A stretch of DNA of 64,000 bases, from assembly GCF_014779595.1 (NCBI RefSeq), contig NZ_JACXZT010000019.1:1456621-1520620 (forward strand), in the 5' to 3' direction. Shown piece after piece: positions 1 through 9,565 of the stretch. The translations under genes and the position numbers were made by a program. Position 1 is the first letter of the stretch; every line of letters begins with the position of its first letter. The notes under the pieces are model-generated. The model ran no database searches and was not told the origin of the DNA. It worked only from the letters and a program-made list of their open reading frames with translations. This DNA is from Halomonas sp. ML-15 (GTDB taxonomy: Bacteria > Pseudomonadota > Gammaproteobacteria > Pseudomonadales > Halomonadaceae).

Positions 1-785
1 GCTGGAAGGAGTTCAGAGGCACGCTGCCGACCATCTTCAAGAGCACCGGCATCGGCGCCTTCGTCGGCGCCCTGCCCGGCCTCGGCCCGTCGGTGGGCGC
101 GTTCATGGCCTACGGCTTCGCCAAGCGCCAGGCCAAGGATCCGGACAGCTTCGGCAAGGGCAATCCCAACGGCATCGCCGCCGCCGAGTCCGCCGATAAT
201 GCGGTGATTCCGGCCAGCTATATCCCGCTGTTCGGTCTCGGTATCCCGGGCAGCGTGTCGGCGGCCCTGCTGGTGGGCGCCTTCATGATCCACGGCATCC
301 AGGTCGGGCCGCTGATGCTGCGCGACCACCCGGAGATGCTGTTCACCATCTTCTCGGGAATGATCGTCGCCAGCCTGCTGATGCTGGCGGTGGGCTGGTA
401 TGGCCTGCGCATCTTTGCCCGGGTCACCAGCGTGCCGCCCAATATCGTGATTCCGGTGGTGATCTTTCTGTGCCTGGCCGGCATTCAGGTCCAGGGCTAC
501 GGCACCTTCGGGCTGATCACGGTGTTCGGCTTCGCGCTGTTCGGCTATTTCCTGAAGAAGTTCGACTTCTCCTTCGTCACCTTCCTGGTCGCCTTCATCG
601 TCACGCCGATGCTGGAGATGAACCTGCGCCAGTCGATCATTCTGTCGGGCGGGGAGGTCTCGATCCTCCTTCAGCGGCCCATCGCCCTGGCCTTCGTCAT
701 CATCACCATTCTGTTGGTGTTGCACCTGAGCTGGAGCAGCTACCGGCGCTGGATGCAGGCAAGGTACAAGGCCAAGCAAGTGTGA
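1..785 (+). CDS. Tripartite tricarboxylate transporter large permease, TctA family (5' partial)
   Basis: The reading frame is open from base 3 to a TGA at 783-785, giving the last 260 residues or so of a protein of about 500. TctA is the large, multi-spanning membrane subunit of secondary transporters that take up di- and tricarboxylates handed over by a periplasmic TctC protein. The visible part begins with the family's glycine/proline-rich stretch (GALPGLGPSVGAFMAYGFAK) and continues with the conserved segment containing AAAESADNA and GIPGS, followed by several hydrophobic helices. The TctC-type gene follows 88 bases downstream. The small TctB subunit is not visible and probably lies before the window. 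The substrate cannot be told from sequence. Confidence 0.93.
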   Translation, partial: WKEFRGTLPTIFKSTGIGAFVGALPGLGPSVGAFMAYGFAKRQAKDPDSFGKGNPNGIAAAESADNAVIPASYIPLFGLGIPGSVSAALLVGAFMIHGIQVGPLMLRDHPEMLFTIFSGMIVASLLMLAVGWYGLRIFARVTSVPPNIVIPVVIFLCLAGIQVQGYGTFGLITVFGFALFGYFLKKFDFSFVTFLVAFIVTPMLEMNLRQSIILSGGEVSILLQRPIALAFVIITILLVLHLSWSSYRRWMQARYKAKQV

Positions 786-817
786 TAGGGGCCGGCGTTC
801 GGGCCGGCCCCTATCAC
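782..817 (+). other. Perfect 15-bp stem-loop between transporter genes
   Basis: GTGATAGGGGCCGGC (782-796) pairs perfectly with its complement at 803-817 across a 6-base loop. The left arm contains the stop codon of the TctA gene. No T-run follows, so it looks like an intercistronic mRNA stem or attenuator rather than a full terminator. It may raise the level of binding-protein mRNA relative to the permease. Confidence 0.7.
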
Positions 818-873
818 GTCCCCAGGGCCAATGCGCCCAACCAACACAACAATGCAACCAAGAGGTTCCGATC

Positions 874-1845
874 ATGAAAATGCAACTGCTGGGTACTGCC
901 GTCCTCTCCGCCGCCATGGTCGTTGGCGTGGCCGGACAGGTCCAGGCCGATGACTTCCCGAGCAAGCCGCTGACCCTGGTGGTCGGCTGGGGGGCCGGTG
1001 GCAGCACCGATATCCAGGCCCGCGTGCTGGCCAACGTGCTCGAGGAGGAGCTCGGCCAGCCGGTCAACGTGGTCAACCAGCCGGGGGCCGGCGGCGGCGT
1101 GGCGCTGTCGCGCCTGGCGGTCAGCGACGACGAGGGCTATACCTTCGTCTTCGGTACCTCGATGACCATCACCTTCGGCCCGCTCTCCACCGAAACCAAT
1201 TACCAGCTCGACGACTTCCGCTACGTGGCGGGCGTGACCCTCGGCCAGTCGGCCATGGTCACCGGTGAGGACCGTCCCTTCGGCGATACCTGGGAAGGTC
1301 TGATCGACTACGCCAAGGAGAATCCTGGCACCACCTATGCGACCCAGACCGCCCTGGACCGCATGATCATCGAATACATCGCCCAGCAGGAAGACCTCGA
1401 TCTGCGCATCGTGCCGACCTCCGGCGGCGCCGGCATGGCCCCGCTGATCCTCTCCGGCGACGTCGACTTCGCCTACAGCGGCGGCACCCACTCGGGCTAT
1501 GCCGACTCCGGCGAGATGCCGGTGCTGCTGAGCCTGGCCGAGGATCGCCTGGCGGCCTTCCCCAATGCACCGACCCTGCAGGAGGCCGGCTACGACATCA
1601 ACGCCGCCGAGATACGCGTGGCCATGGTGCCGCAGAACACCCCGGACAGCCACGTCGAGCGCCTCGCCGAGGCTCTCGAGGTCGCCACCCAGGACGAGCG
1701 CTTCATCGAGATCACCGAGGAGCGCATCCTGATGCCGGTGACCTGGATGCCCGAGGACGAGGTCACCCAGACCCTCAGCGATCAGGTCGAAGGCTACCAG
1801 GCCCTGCTCGAGGAGCTGGGCGGGCTGCCGGAAGACGAGGAGTGA
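874..1845 (+). CDS. Tripartite tricarboxylate transporter substrate-binding protein, TctC family
   Basis: 323 residues, the usual TctC length. A signal peptide of about 25 residues ends at QVQA, so the protein is periplasmic. The mature part opens with the family pattern FPSKPLTLVVGWGAGGSTD, whose glycine-rich loop contacts the carboxylate ligand, and keeps the later PGAGGGVA segment. It would bind a carboxylate and deliver it to the TctA permease encoded just upstream. AGAGG lies before the ATG, and an A/C-rich leader (841-862) precedes it. The operon ends at the strong terminator 1886-1925. The TctC family is large and substrates differ (citrate, tartrate, aromatic acids), so the ligand is not assigned. 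Confidence 0.93.
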   Translation: MKMQLLGTAVLSAAMVVGVAGQVQADDFPSKPLTLVVGWGAGGSTDIQARVLANVLEEELGQPVNVVNQPGAGGGVALSRLAVSDDEGYTFVFGTSMTITFGPLSTETNYQLDDFRYVAGVTLGQSAMVTGEDRPFGDTWEGLIDYAKENPGTTYATQTALDRMIIEYIAQQEDLDLRIVPTSGGAGMAPLILSGDVDFAYSGGTHSGYADSGEMPVLLSLAEDRLAAFPNAPTLQEAGYDINAAEIRVAMVPQNTPDSHVERLAEALEVATQDERFIEITEERILMPVTWMPEDEVTQTLSDQVEGYQALLEELGGLPEDEE

Positions 1846-1885
1846 TCGACGCACACCGCCCAGCATGAGCGGGCAGTGACGACGG

Positions 1886-1925
1886 CGCCCGAGGCCAGTG
1901 AAAGAGTGGCCTCGGGCGTTTTTTT
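1886..1925 (+). terminator. Rho-independent terminator of the tct operon
   Basis: CGCCCGAGGCCA (1886-1897) pairs perfectly with 1907-1918 across a 9-base loop and is followed directly by seven T residues (1919-1925). A textbook intrinsic terminator 40 bases after the TctC-family stop codon. Confidence 0.95.
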
Positions 1926-1940
1926 GGTGATGGCACCTAA

Positions 1941-2011
1941 TGCACCAGGCAGGCGGTGCAGTCTGCTGCACTATGTGACGCAAAAAATGCAGCGTAGTGC
2001 ATCGTTGTGCC
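1941..2011. promoter_or_regulatory. Cluster of TGCA half-sites upstream of the asparagine operon
   Basis: Six or so TGCA/GTGCA elements lie in 71 bases, including the perfect inverted repeat GTGCAG-TCTG-CTGCAC (1956-1971) and a second spaced pair (TGCAGCGTAGTGCA, 1988-2001). Such a cluster upstream of a catabolic operon suggests an operator for an unidentified regulator. I cannot name the protein and find no convincing -35/-10 pair. Confidence 0.35.
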
Positions 2012-2081
2012 AAGCTTTTCCAGTCAGATCAACTGGTTTAATCGGGAATCGCTACCAATAAGACAACAGCGGAGAACCCTC

Positions 2082-3557
2082 ATGCTTGATCTGCTCAACG
2101 AGCTCCTCTGGGGCAAAGTCCTTCTCGTCCTGCTGGTCGGCGTGGGCATCGGTTTCACCGTTGCCTCACGCTTCGTCCAGTTTCGTTACTTCGGCCGCAT
2201 GTTCCAGATCCTGGGATCTCGCCAGGCCTTCCGCCATGACAAACACGGCCACCTCAGCAGTTTCCAGGCGCTGGTGCTGTCTGTCGCCGGTCGCGTCGGC
2301 GGCGGCAATATCGCTGGCGTCGCCGTGGCCATCACCTTGGGCGGCCCGGGTGCCATCTTCTGGATGTGGCTGGTCGGCCTGATGGGCATGGCCACGAGCT
2401 TCCTCGAATGCACCCTGGCACAAACCTACAAGCAGCCTCAGGGTGACGGTACCTATCGCGGTGGGCCGGCCTATTACATCGTCAAGGGTCTCGGCCGCAA
2501 CTGGCGCTGGCTGGCCGGCTTCTATTCGGTGCTACTGCTGCTGACCTTCGGCTTTGCCTTCACCGCGCTGCAGTCCTACGCCGTGTCGACCTCCTTCAAC
2601 GACGCCTTCGGTGTGCCGGTGCTCTACAGTGGCATCGCCCTGGCCATGCTGGTCGGCCTGATCATCTTTGGGGGGATCAAACGGATCGCCCGCATCTCCG
2701 AGGTACTGGTGCCCTTCATGGCCGTCGGCTATCTGCTGATCGCACTGATTGTCGTCGGCCTGAATCTCGAGCGCATCCCCGAGGTCGTGACCCTGATCGT
2801 CAACAGCGCCTTCGGCCTCGAGCCGGCCATCGGTGGCGGCATCGGTGCGGCCATCATGATAGGCCTCCAGCGCGGCCTGTTCTCCAACGAGGCCGGCCTG
2901 GGCAGCGCCCCCAACGTGGCCGCCGTAGCCTATGTGCCACACCCGGCCAACCAGGGTATCGTGCAGGCCTTCTCGGTGTTCATCGACACCCTGATCATCT
3001 GCTCCTCCACCGCTTTCCTGATCCTGCTCAGTGGTGCCTATGACCCAGGCGCCAGTGGCAATATCGAGGGCATCGCCCTAACCCAGGTGGCGTTGGCCGA
3101 CCACGTCGGCGAGTGGGGCCGCACTTTCGTCAGCGTGGCACTGCTGCTGTTCGCCTTCAGCACCATCCTCTACAACTACTACCTGGGCGAGAACAGCCTG
3201 AACTTCTTCAGTCGCGACAACCAGAACCTGTTCAACGCCTTCCGTGTGGCCATCGTGCTGCTGGTGTGCTGGGGCGCCACCGCCGACCTGAGCACGGTGT
3301 TCGGCTTCGCCGACGTCACCATGGGACTGCTGGCGGTCACCAACCTGGTGGCACTGATCCTGCTGTTCAAGAAGGGGCTGCGCATCCTCAAGGACTACGA
3401 CGACCAACGTCGCCAGGGCGTCAGCCAGCCGGTCTTCGACGCCGGCCAACACCCGGACCTCAACCTCTACCCGCACGCCTGGGACCTCGAACCCGAGGAT
3501 CGGAAACGCCTGCAGGCAGGCGCCGCCAAGGCGCCCGGCACCCCCGCCACAGAGTGA
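2082..3557 (+). CDS. Alanine/glycine:cation symporter family protein (AgcS)
   Basis: 491 residues from the ATG at 2082, which has GGAG eight bases upstream; an earlier in-frame start at 2007 has no such site. The protein is an integral membrane symporter with about ten hydrophobic helices. Family hallmarks include SFQALVLSVAGRVGGGNIAG near residue 60, GPGAIFWMW, and GLQRGLFSNEAGLGSAPN in the middle of the protein. AgcS proteins couple Na+ or H+ to uptake of small neutral amino acids. Aspartase and asparaginase genes follow in the same direction, so an amide or acidic amino acid such as asparagine is a plausible substrate here, but that is inferred from neighbours only. The C-terminal 50 residues are a charged cytoplasmic tail. 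Confidence 0.93.
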   Translation: MLDLLNELLWGKVLLVLLVGVGIGFTVASRFVQFRYFGRMFQILGSRQAFRHDKHGHLSSFQALVLSVAGRVGGGNIAGVAVAITLGGPGAIFWMWLVGLMGMATSFLECTLAQTYKQPQGDGTYRGGPAYYIVKGLGRNWRWLAGFYSVLLLLTFGFAFTALQSYAVSTSFNDAFGVPVLYSGIALAMLVGLIIFGGIKRIARISEVLVPFMAVGYLLIALIVVGLNLERIPEVVTLIVNSAFGLEPAIGGGIGAAIMIGLQRGLFSNEAGLGSAPNVAAVAYVPHPANQGIVQAFSVFIDTLIICSSTAFLILLSGAYDPGASGNIEGIALTQVALADHVGEWGRTFVSVALLLFAFSTILYNYYLGENSLNFFSRDNQNLFNAFRVAIVLLVCWGATADLSTVFGFADVTMGLLAVTNLVALILLFKKGLRILKDYDDQRRQGVSQPVFDAGQHPDLNLYPHAWDLEPEDRKRLQAGAAKAPGTPATE

Positions 3558-3568
3558 TCAACACCCCG

Positions 3569-3597
3569 CGCCAGCCCCGCCCTCGGCAGGGCTGGCG
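3569..3597 (+). terminator. Hairpin between symporter and aspartase genes
   Basis: CGCCAGCCC (3569-3577) pairs with GGGCTGGCG (3589-3597). The loop itself contains GCC/GGC that can pair. Only TTG follows, so this is likely a partial terminator or mRNA-stabilising stem within the operon. Confidence 0.5.
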
Positions 3598-3626
3598 TTG
3601 CCGTCTGACCCAAGAGCGCTTACGCC

Positions 3627-5029
<1,403 letters not shown>

Positions 5030-5045
<16 letters not shown>

Positions 5046-6052
5046 TTCTCTATACCGGCGGTACCCTGGGCATGCAGGCGTCCCCGGCGGGCTATGTGCC
5101 CTCTGCCGACTTCGACGAGCGTCTCGACACGGCCCTGGCAGCCTATCCGCCCGGGACGCTGCCGGACTACGCCCTGCACAGCCTGCAGCCACTTATCGAC
5201 AGCGCCGACCTTATTCCGGGATGCTGGCAGCGCATGGTCGCCGTGCTGGCCACGGCCTGGGAGCACTACGACGGTTTCGTGATCCTGCATGGCACCGACA
5301 CCATGGCCTACACCGCCTCGGCGCTATCCTTTCTGCTCGGCACACTCGATAAGCCGGTGATATTGACCGGGTCGCAGATCCCCCTAGGCGAACCGCGCAG
5401 CGACGCCCTCAACAACATCATCCTGGCCATGCAGGCAGCCGCGCACCCTGCCACCCCCCACGAAGTGTGCCTCGCTTTCCACGATCGCTTGCTGCGTGGC
5501 AACCGCGCGCGCAAGGTCAGCAGCCAGGGCATGGATGCCTTCGACTCACCCAATGCCCCCTGGCTCGGCGAAGCCGGCATCGAGCTACGCTTCTTCCCGA
5601 GACAGCCCCTGCCCGCTGGGCGCCCGGACTTCTCAACGATAGCTTTCGAGCCCGACAGAGTGGGCCTGCTTTATTGCCATCCCGGCTTGTCGACGCGGCT
5701 GATCGAAGCACTACTCGACGATCCTCACCTACAGGGGCTGGTGCTGGTGACCTATGGGGTGGGAAATCCGCCTGAATCGCAGGGGCGACTCCTCGCAGGC
5801 CTGGAGCGCGCCGCGGCGCGGGGCGTGGTAGCCATCAACCTGACGCAGTGTCACCAGGGGCGGGTTCAACAGGGCGCATACGCCACCGGCACCGCCCTGA
5901 ATACCGCGGGTGTCGTGGCCGGTCAGGACATGACCGTGGAAGCCGCAGTGACTAAGCTGCAAGTGCTGCTGGGCAAAGGACTTACGGGAGATGCACTGCG
6001 CCAGGCCATGACCCGTCCGCTACGCGGCGAGATGACCCTGTTGGCGCCATGA
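5030..6052 (+). CDS. ansA: L-asparaginase, type I (cytoplasmic)
   Basis: 340 residues without a signal peptide, as in cytoplasmic AnsA. It hydrolyses L-asparagine to aspartate and ammonia. Both active-site blocks are present: YTGGT at 8-12 with the nucleophilic Thr12, and HGTDTMAYTASAL at 87-99 with Thr89 and Asp90. The conserved LTGSQ-type segment (ILTGSQIPLGEPRSDALNN) follows. The gene starts inside aspA, an overlap of 16 bases, with AGGAG in the aspA coding sequence serving as ribosome-binding site. Its product is the substrate of AspA. A hydantoinase or glutamyl-tRNA amidotransferase subunit D would have different N-terminal features. Confidence 0.93.
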
Positions 6053-6106
6053 GCTGACAGCACAGGCGCTGCTGCCGCCCAGAAGCGTACTGTGACAGCA
6101 GCGGGG

Positions 6107-6640
6107 TCAATCGCCCAGGCCAGCCAAGCGGTCGGCCTGTACCACCTCGATCCAGTAGCCGTCGACATCCTTGACGAAGGCGACGTCCTTCATCTTGCCC
6201 TGATCGGGGCGCTTGACGTATTCGACGTCATTGGCATCGAACCATGCCGCCGCGGCGTCGAGATCCGGCACGCTGAAGCAGATATGCCCGAAACCCTGAG
6301 GCTCGGCGTTGCCATCATGGTAGCTGAGATCGTCCTGGGTCTCGGTGCCCCAGTTATGGGTCAACTCGAGCAGCCCCTTCTGGCTGAAGGTCCAGACCGT
6401 GCGCTGGCCGTCATCCTCGGGTACCGCGTCGCCGGACTCGAGCTTGGCCAGGAAATACAGGCTGAACTGCATCTCCTCGAAGTCTAGCCGACGCACCACC
6501 TGCATGCCGAACACCCGGGTGTAGAAGGCCAGCGACTTTTCTGGGTCCTTGATACGCAGCATGGTGTGGTTGAGCCGGAAGCCCTGCGACTCGGCAGTGG
6601 GGGCTTGTACGCCAGGATGCTGCTCACCGTTGAAGCTCAT
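6107..6640 (-). CDS. gloA: Lactoylglutathione lyase (glyoxalase I)
   Basis: 177 residues, matching the longer glyoxalase I type. It isomerises the hemithioacetal of methylglyoxal and glutathione to S-lactoylglutathione. The four metal ligands are visible at the expected spacing: His25 (LNHTMLRIKD), Glu92 (LLELTHNWGTE), His119 (GFGHICFSV) and Glu165 (YWIEVVQ). The segment SLAFYTRVFGM is a family hallmark. The ATG at 6638-6640 has GAGGA upstream. It is a single gene, convergent with the ansA operon; a long-looped CGCTGCTG/CAGCAGCG repeat at 6067-6103 lies between them and may be a weak terminator. The length and N-terminal extension point to the Zn-type enzymes. Confidence 0.94.
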   Translation of the reverse strand: MSFNGEQHPGVQAPTAESQGFRLNHTMLRIKDPEKSLAFYTRVFGMQVVRRLDFEEMQFSLYFLAKLESGDAVPEDDGQRTVWTFSQKGLLELTHNWGTETQDDLSYHDGNAEPQGFGHICFSVPDLDAAAAWFDANDVEYVKRPDQGKMKDVAFVKDVDGYWIEVVQADRLAGLGD

Positions 6641-6730
6641 CCGAAAATCCTCTATTAATCAAAAGATGCATTAAGGAATACTAGGGTATCTAAGTATGCG
6701 GCAACGCAAATTCAAGCCCGGAGCCCCACG

Positions 6731-7228
6731 ATGACACCCTGCTACGCCTCACCCCGACACGTACTGCCGTTCGTTTGGGCTCTGTTGTTGATAGCGCTGC
6801 TCTCCGGCTGCGCCAGCCGCGATATCGCCACCCGCGATACGCCACGCACGGGCGACGGGCTCTCCATCGAGCGCGCCATGATCCTGGCCAACGCCCAGCA
6901 GGCGCTGGGCACGCCCTATCGCTTTGGCGGCAACACCCCCAGAGGGCTCGACTGTTCGGGACTGGTGGAAATGGCCTATCGCGCCGCCGGTATTCGGGTG
7001 CCGCGTACTGCCGATGACCAGTTCCGGCAACTGCCGCAGGTCGACACGGCTCGCCCGGGGGATCTGCTGTTCTTTGGCCGCGGGCGCAAGGCGACACACG
7101 TAGGGATCTATCAGGGCGATCGCCAGATGATTCACGCCCCGGGCCGCGGCCGCGAAGTGGTCAGCGTGCCGCTCGACATCGACTACTGGCAGACGCGCTT
7201 CCTGGGCGCGGCGGCCCCGGCGCCCTGA
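6731..7228 (+). CDS. NlpC/P60 family cell-wall hydrolase, lipoprotein
   Basis: 165 residues. The N-terminus is a lipoprotein signal with lipobox LLSGC, lipidation expected at Cys27. The rest is a compact NlpC/P60 domain: catalytic Cys75 in GLDCSGLV, His123 in ATHVGIY and a third polar residue His135 in MIHAP. RPGDLLFF is the usual connecting block. Such enzymes cut peptide stems of peptidoglycan (D-glutamyl-meso-diaminopimelate bond in well-studied members), here probably at the outer membrane, similar to E. coli MepS or NlpC. GGAG precedes the ATG. It converges with mntR; no functional link to mntR is evident. Confidence 0.92.
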   Translation: MTPCYASPRHVLPFVWALLLIALLSGCASRDIATRDTPRTGDGLSIERAMILANAQQALGTPYRFGGNTPRGLDCSGLVEMAYRAAGIRVPRTADDQFRQLPQVDTARPGDLLFFGRGRKATHVGIYQGDRQMIHAPGRGREVVSVPLDIDYWQTRFLGAAAPAP

Positions 7229-7237
7229 GCGTGCCCA

Positions 7238-7717
7238 TCAGTCGGGTATGCCGCGCTGTCGCGAGAAGCGCTGCATGGCATCGAGGGTTTCCTGGCTGAC
7301 GTGATGCTCCATGCCTTCGGCATCGATCCGCGCCGTGTCGTCGCTGACGCCCAGAGCACGCAAGAACTGCAACACGATGGCGTGCCGCTCGCGGGACATC
7401 CTCGCCATCGTCTCGCCTTCCTCGGTCAAGAACAGCGAGCGATAGGGCTTGCTGGCCACCAGACCGAGGCTCTTCAAGCGCCCCACCATCTTGGAGACGG
7501 TGGCCTGGCTGACCCCCATGCGTAGCGCAATATCCGCCGAGCGCGCCTCGCCCTGATGCACGATCAGGTCGCCGATCAGTTCGACATAGTCTTCCAGTAA
7601 CTCGGTCTCATGCGCATTGCGCACGGCAGCATATTGCTGAGCATGCTGTTCGCTTGGCGGCAGCGCATCAGCCTCGCTCAAACTCGGGAAGGGTGCTTCA
7701 TCTGGGGTATCAATCAT
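7238..7717 (-). CDS. mntR: Manganese-responsive transcriptional regulator MntR (DtxR family)
   Basis: 159 residues. It resembles proteobacterial MntR: an N-terminal extension of about 35 residues, a winged helix-turn-helix (residues about 45-100, with IALRMGVSQATVSKMVGRLKS as the recognition region) and a short metal-binding/dimerisation domain containing RERH and EGMEHHVS, which supply His/Glu ligands. With Mn(II) it represses manganese uptake genes. It is divergent from the manganese ABC transporter, with a well-formed MntR box in the 155-base gap. No Shine-Dalgarno is obvious before the ATG at 7717. There is no C-terminal SH3/FeoA domain, which argues for MntR and against DtxR/IdeR. Confidence 0.92.
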   Translation of the reverse strand: MIDTPDEAPFPSLSEADALPPSEQHAQQYAAVRNAHETELLEDYVELIGDLIVHQGEARSADIALRMGVSQATVSKMVGRLKSLGLVASKPYRSLFLTEEGETMARMSRERHAIVLQFLRALGVSDDTARIDAEGMEHHVSQETLDAMQRFSRQRGIPD

Positions 7718-7780
7718 GCGACGAATATAGCCAACCTGCCTCTACACAGCAACCTCACATCATTAATGCCTTGCGCAATA

Positions 7781-7800
7781 CAGTTAGCCTTTGCTAAGTT
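7781..7800 (+). promoter_or_regulatory. MntR box upstream of the manganese transporter
   Basis: Read on the minus strand the site is AACTTAGCAAAGGCTAACTG: an inverted repeat TTAGC-N4-GCTAA whose centre AAAG is the same as in the E. coli mntH MntR box (AACATAGCAAAGGCTATGTT, from memory of the published site). It lies between mntR and the transporter operon, overlapping the stretch where a promoter for 7873 would sit (possible -35 TTGCGC at 7771, -10 TAAGTT at 7795). Confidence 0.8.
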
Positions 7801-7872
7801 ATTTACATGCTACTCAATCCTGACCCTTGTTCAACGCTCGGCCGCTGGGCGGCTATCCAACGGGAGGCAACG

Positions 7873-8784
7873 ATGCAATATGGCAAGCGCTTTACCTTGC
7901 TGGGCATACTGGCTATCAGCGTCGGAGGCATCGCTCAGGCCGAGACACAGCCGCTGAAGGTGGCCACCACCTTCTCGGTACTGGGAGACCTGGTCGAACG
8001 CGTCGCGGGCGACGATGCTGACGTTACCACCCTGACCCCGGTGGGCGCGGAAGTCCACGAGTGGGAGCTGGTGCCCAGCAACTTCGTCGACCTGGAACAG
8101 GCCGACCTGGTGTTCTACAACGGCTATGGCCTCGAACAGTGGATCGCCCAGGTCGAGTCGAGCGTCGGCGACGAGGTCCCGGTCATTGCCGTGGCCGAGG
8201 CATCGGGCTATGACACCCAGCCGATTGTCACCGGCGACCTTGCCGGTGAACCCGACCCGCACCTGTGGATGGATCCCCGCGCCAGCGCAGAATACGCCCG
8301 GGTGATTGCCACAGCACTCGGCGAGGCCAAACCAGAGGCTGCCGAGGCGTTTGAGGCACGCGGCGAAGCACTTGCCGAATCGCTAGACGCCTTGCACGCC
8401 GAGATCCTGGAAGCGCTGGCCGACATCCCCACAGAGCAGCGCCTGCTGATCACCAGCGAGGCGGCGTTCATCTATTTTGCCGACGCCTTCGACTTCGAGC
8501 ATGACGGCATCTGGGGCACCAATGCCGAGGAGGAAGGCACCCCGAGGCAGCTGATGCGAATCGTGGACTTGATCGAGGAGCGCCAGCCGGCCGCCATCTT
8601 CTGGGAGAGCACCATCTCGGACCGCCATGTGCGCAGCGTTGCCGATGAGACCGGTGTCGTCATCGCCGGGCCGCTGTATGTCGACTCGACCAGCGCCGCC
8701 GATGGCGAGGCGCCTGACTATGATGCCATGCTGCGCCATAACGCCGCCCTTCTGAGCGAGGCACTGGGAGCCAGCCGTGACTGA
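7873..8784 (+). CDS. Manganese-type ABC transporter substrate-binding protein (cluster A-I)
   Basis: 303 residues from the ATG at 7873, preceded by GGGAGG. The signal peptide ends at AQA (residue 23). It belongs to the ZnuA/PsaA/MntC group of periplasmic metal-binding proteins. The four metal ligands are His62 (EVHEW), His130 (DPHLWMD), Glu196 (TSEAAF) and Asp271 (YVDS). The His-His-Glu-Asp set and the absence of a His-rich loop are typical of manganese proteins; zinc-specific ZnuA has a third His. MntR box control agrees. The stop overlaps the ATPase start by 8 bases. Some iron uptake is possible, as in SitA-type systems. Confidence 0.92.
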   Translation: MQYGKRFTLLGILAISVGGIAQAETQPLKVATTFSVLGDLVERVAGDDADVTTLTPVGAEVHEWELVPSNFVDLEQADLVFYNGYGLEQWIAQVESSVGDEVPVIAVAEASGYDTQPIVTGDLAGEPDPHLWMDPRASAEYARVIATALGEAKPEAAEAFEARGEALAESLDALHAEILEALADIPTEQRLLITSEAAFIYFADAFDFEHDGIWGTNAEEEGTPRQLMRIVDLIEERQPAAIFWESTISDRHVRSVADETGVVIAGPLYVDSTSAADGEAPDYDAMLRHNAALLSEALGASRD

Positions 8785-9565
8785 CACGCCCGCCATCGAG
8801 GCACGCCGACTATGCGCAGCTTATCACCGCCAACCGGTGCTCACCGATATCACCCTGGCGCTGCCCGCCGGCCAGTGGACCGCTATCGTCGGCCCCAATG
8901 GGGCCGGCAAGTCGAGCTTGCTGAAGGTGGTGACCGGTAGCCTGCAGCCGCTGAGTGGCGAACTGCGGATCCTCGGTGGCAGCGCCAACCAGCAGCGTCG
9001 TGCAGGCAAGATCGCCTACATGGCGCAGCAGGAACAGATGGAGTGGGATTTCCCGGTCTCGGTGCGGGAGACGGTAATGACCGGGCGCTACGGCCTGATG
9101 CGCCAGGACCCTTGGTGGCAACGCCTGATGCCCGACCACTGGGCCAATCCAGCGCACCGTCGTGCCGTCGAAGAGGCGCTGGAGGCCGTCGATATGCGAG
9201 ACCACGCTGCAGGTCCCATCGGCGAGCTCTCCGGTGGCCAGAAGAAGCGGGTCATGCTGGCCAGGGCGCTGGCCCAACAGGCCGATATCCTGCTGCTCGA
9301 TGAACCGCTGGCCGGCGTCGACCCCCCCAGCGAGCGGCTCATCCTCGACATGCTCGAGCGCGAACGTCGTGCCGGCCGCACCATTATCATGGTGACTCAC
9401 GACCTGCCCAGCGCCCGCCGCCACGCCGATCAGGTCGCGCTGATCAACCAGACGCTGGTGGGGATGGGGCCGCCCGCCGAGATGCTCAGCGATGCCATGC
9501 TGGCACAGCTGGCCGTCGGGGTTGCCCCCCGGTCCACTGCGGGAGGCGTGCGTGCCGCTGCTTGA
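8777..9565 (+). CDS. Manganese ABC transporter ATP-binding protein
   Basis: 262 residues, one ABC domain. Walker A GPNGAGKSS at 39-47, signature LSGGQ at 151-155, Walker B ILLLDEP at 171-177, and the switch His in MVTHDLP. It energises the permease encoded next at 9552, with which it overlaps by 14 bases, and takes metal from the binding protein at 7873. The tryptophan-rich insertion around residues 110-122 (QDPWWQRLMPDHW) resembles that seen in MntA/SitB-type ATPases. It is expected to be repressed by MntR together with its neighbours. Confidence 0.93.
   Translation: MTDTPAIEARRLCAAYHRQPVLTDITLALPAGQWTAIVGPNGAGKSSLLKVVTGSLQPLSGELRILGGSANQQRRAGKIAYMAQQEQMEWDFPVSVRETVMTGRYGLMRQDPWWQRLMPDHWANPAHRRAVEEALEAVDMRDHAAGPIGELSGGQKKRVMLARALAQQADILLLDEPLAGVDPPSERLILDMLERERRAGRTIIMVTHDLPSARRHADQVALINQTLVGMGPPAEMLSDAMLAQLAVGVAPRSTAGGVRAAA

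Noticed and set aside
814-2013. A 399-codon open frame on the minus strand opposite the TctC gene
   Set aside because: It is antisense to a clear family member, crosses the strong terminator at 1886-1925, and its translation is low-complexity His/Gly/Ala-rich as expected of a shadow of GC-rich code.
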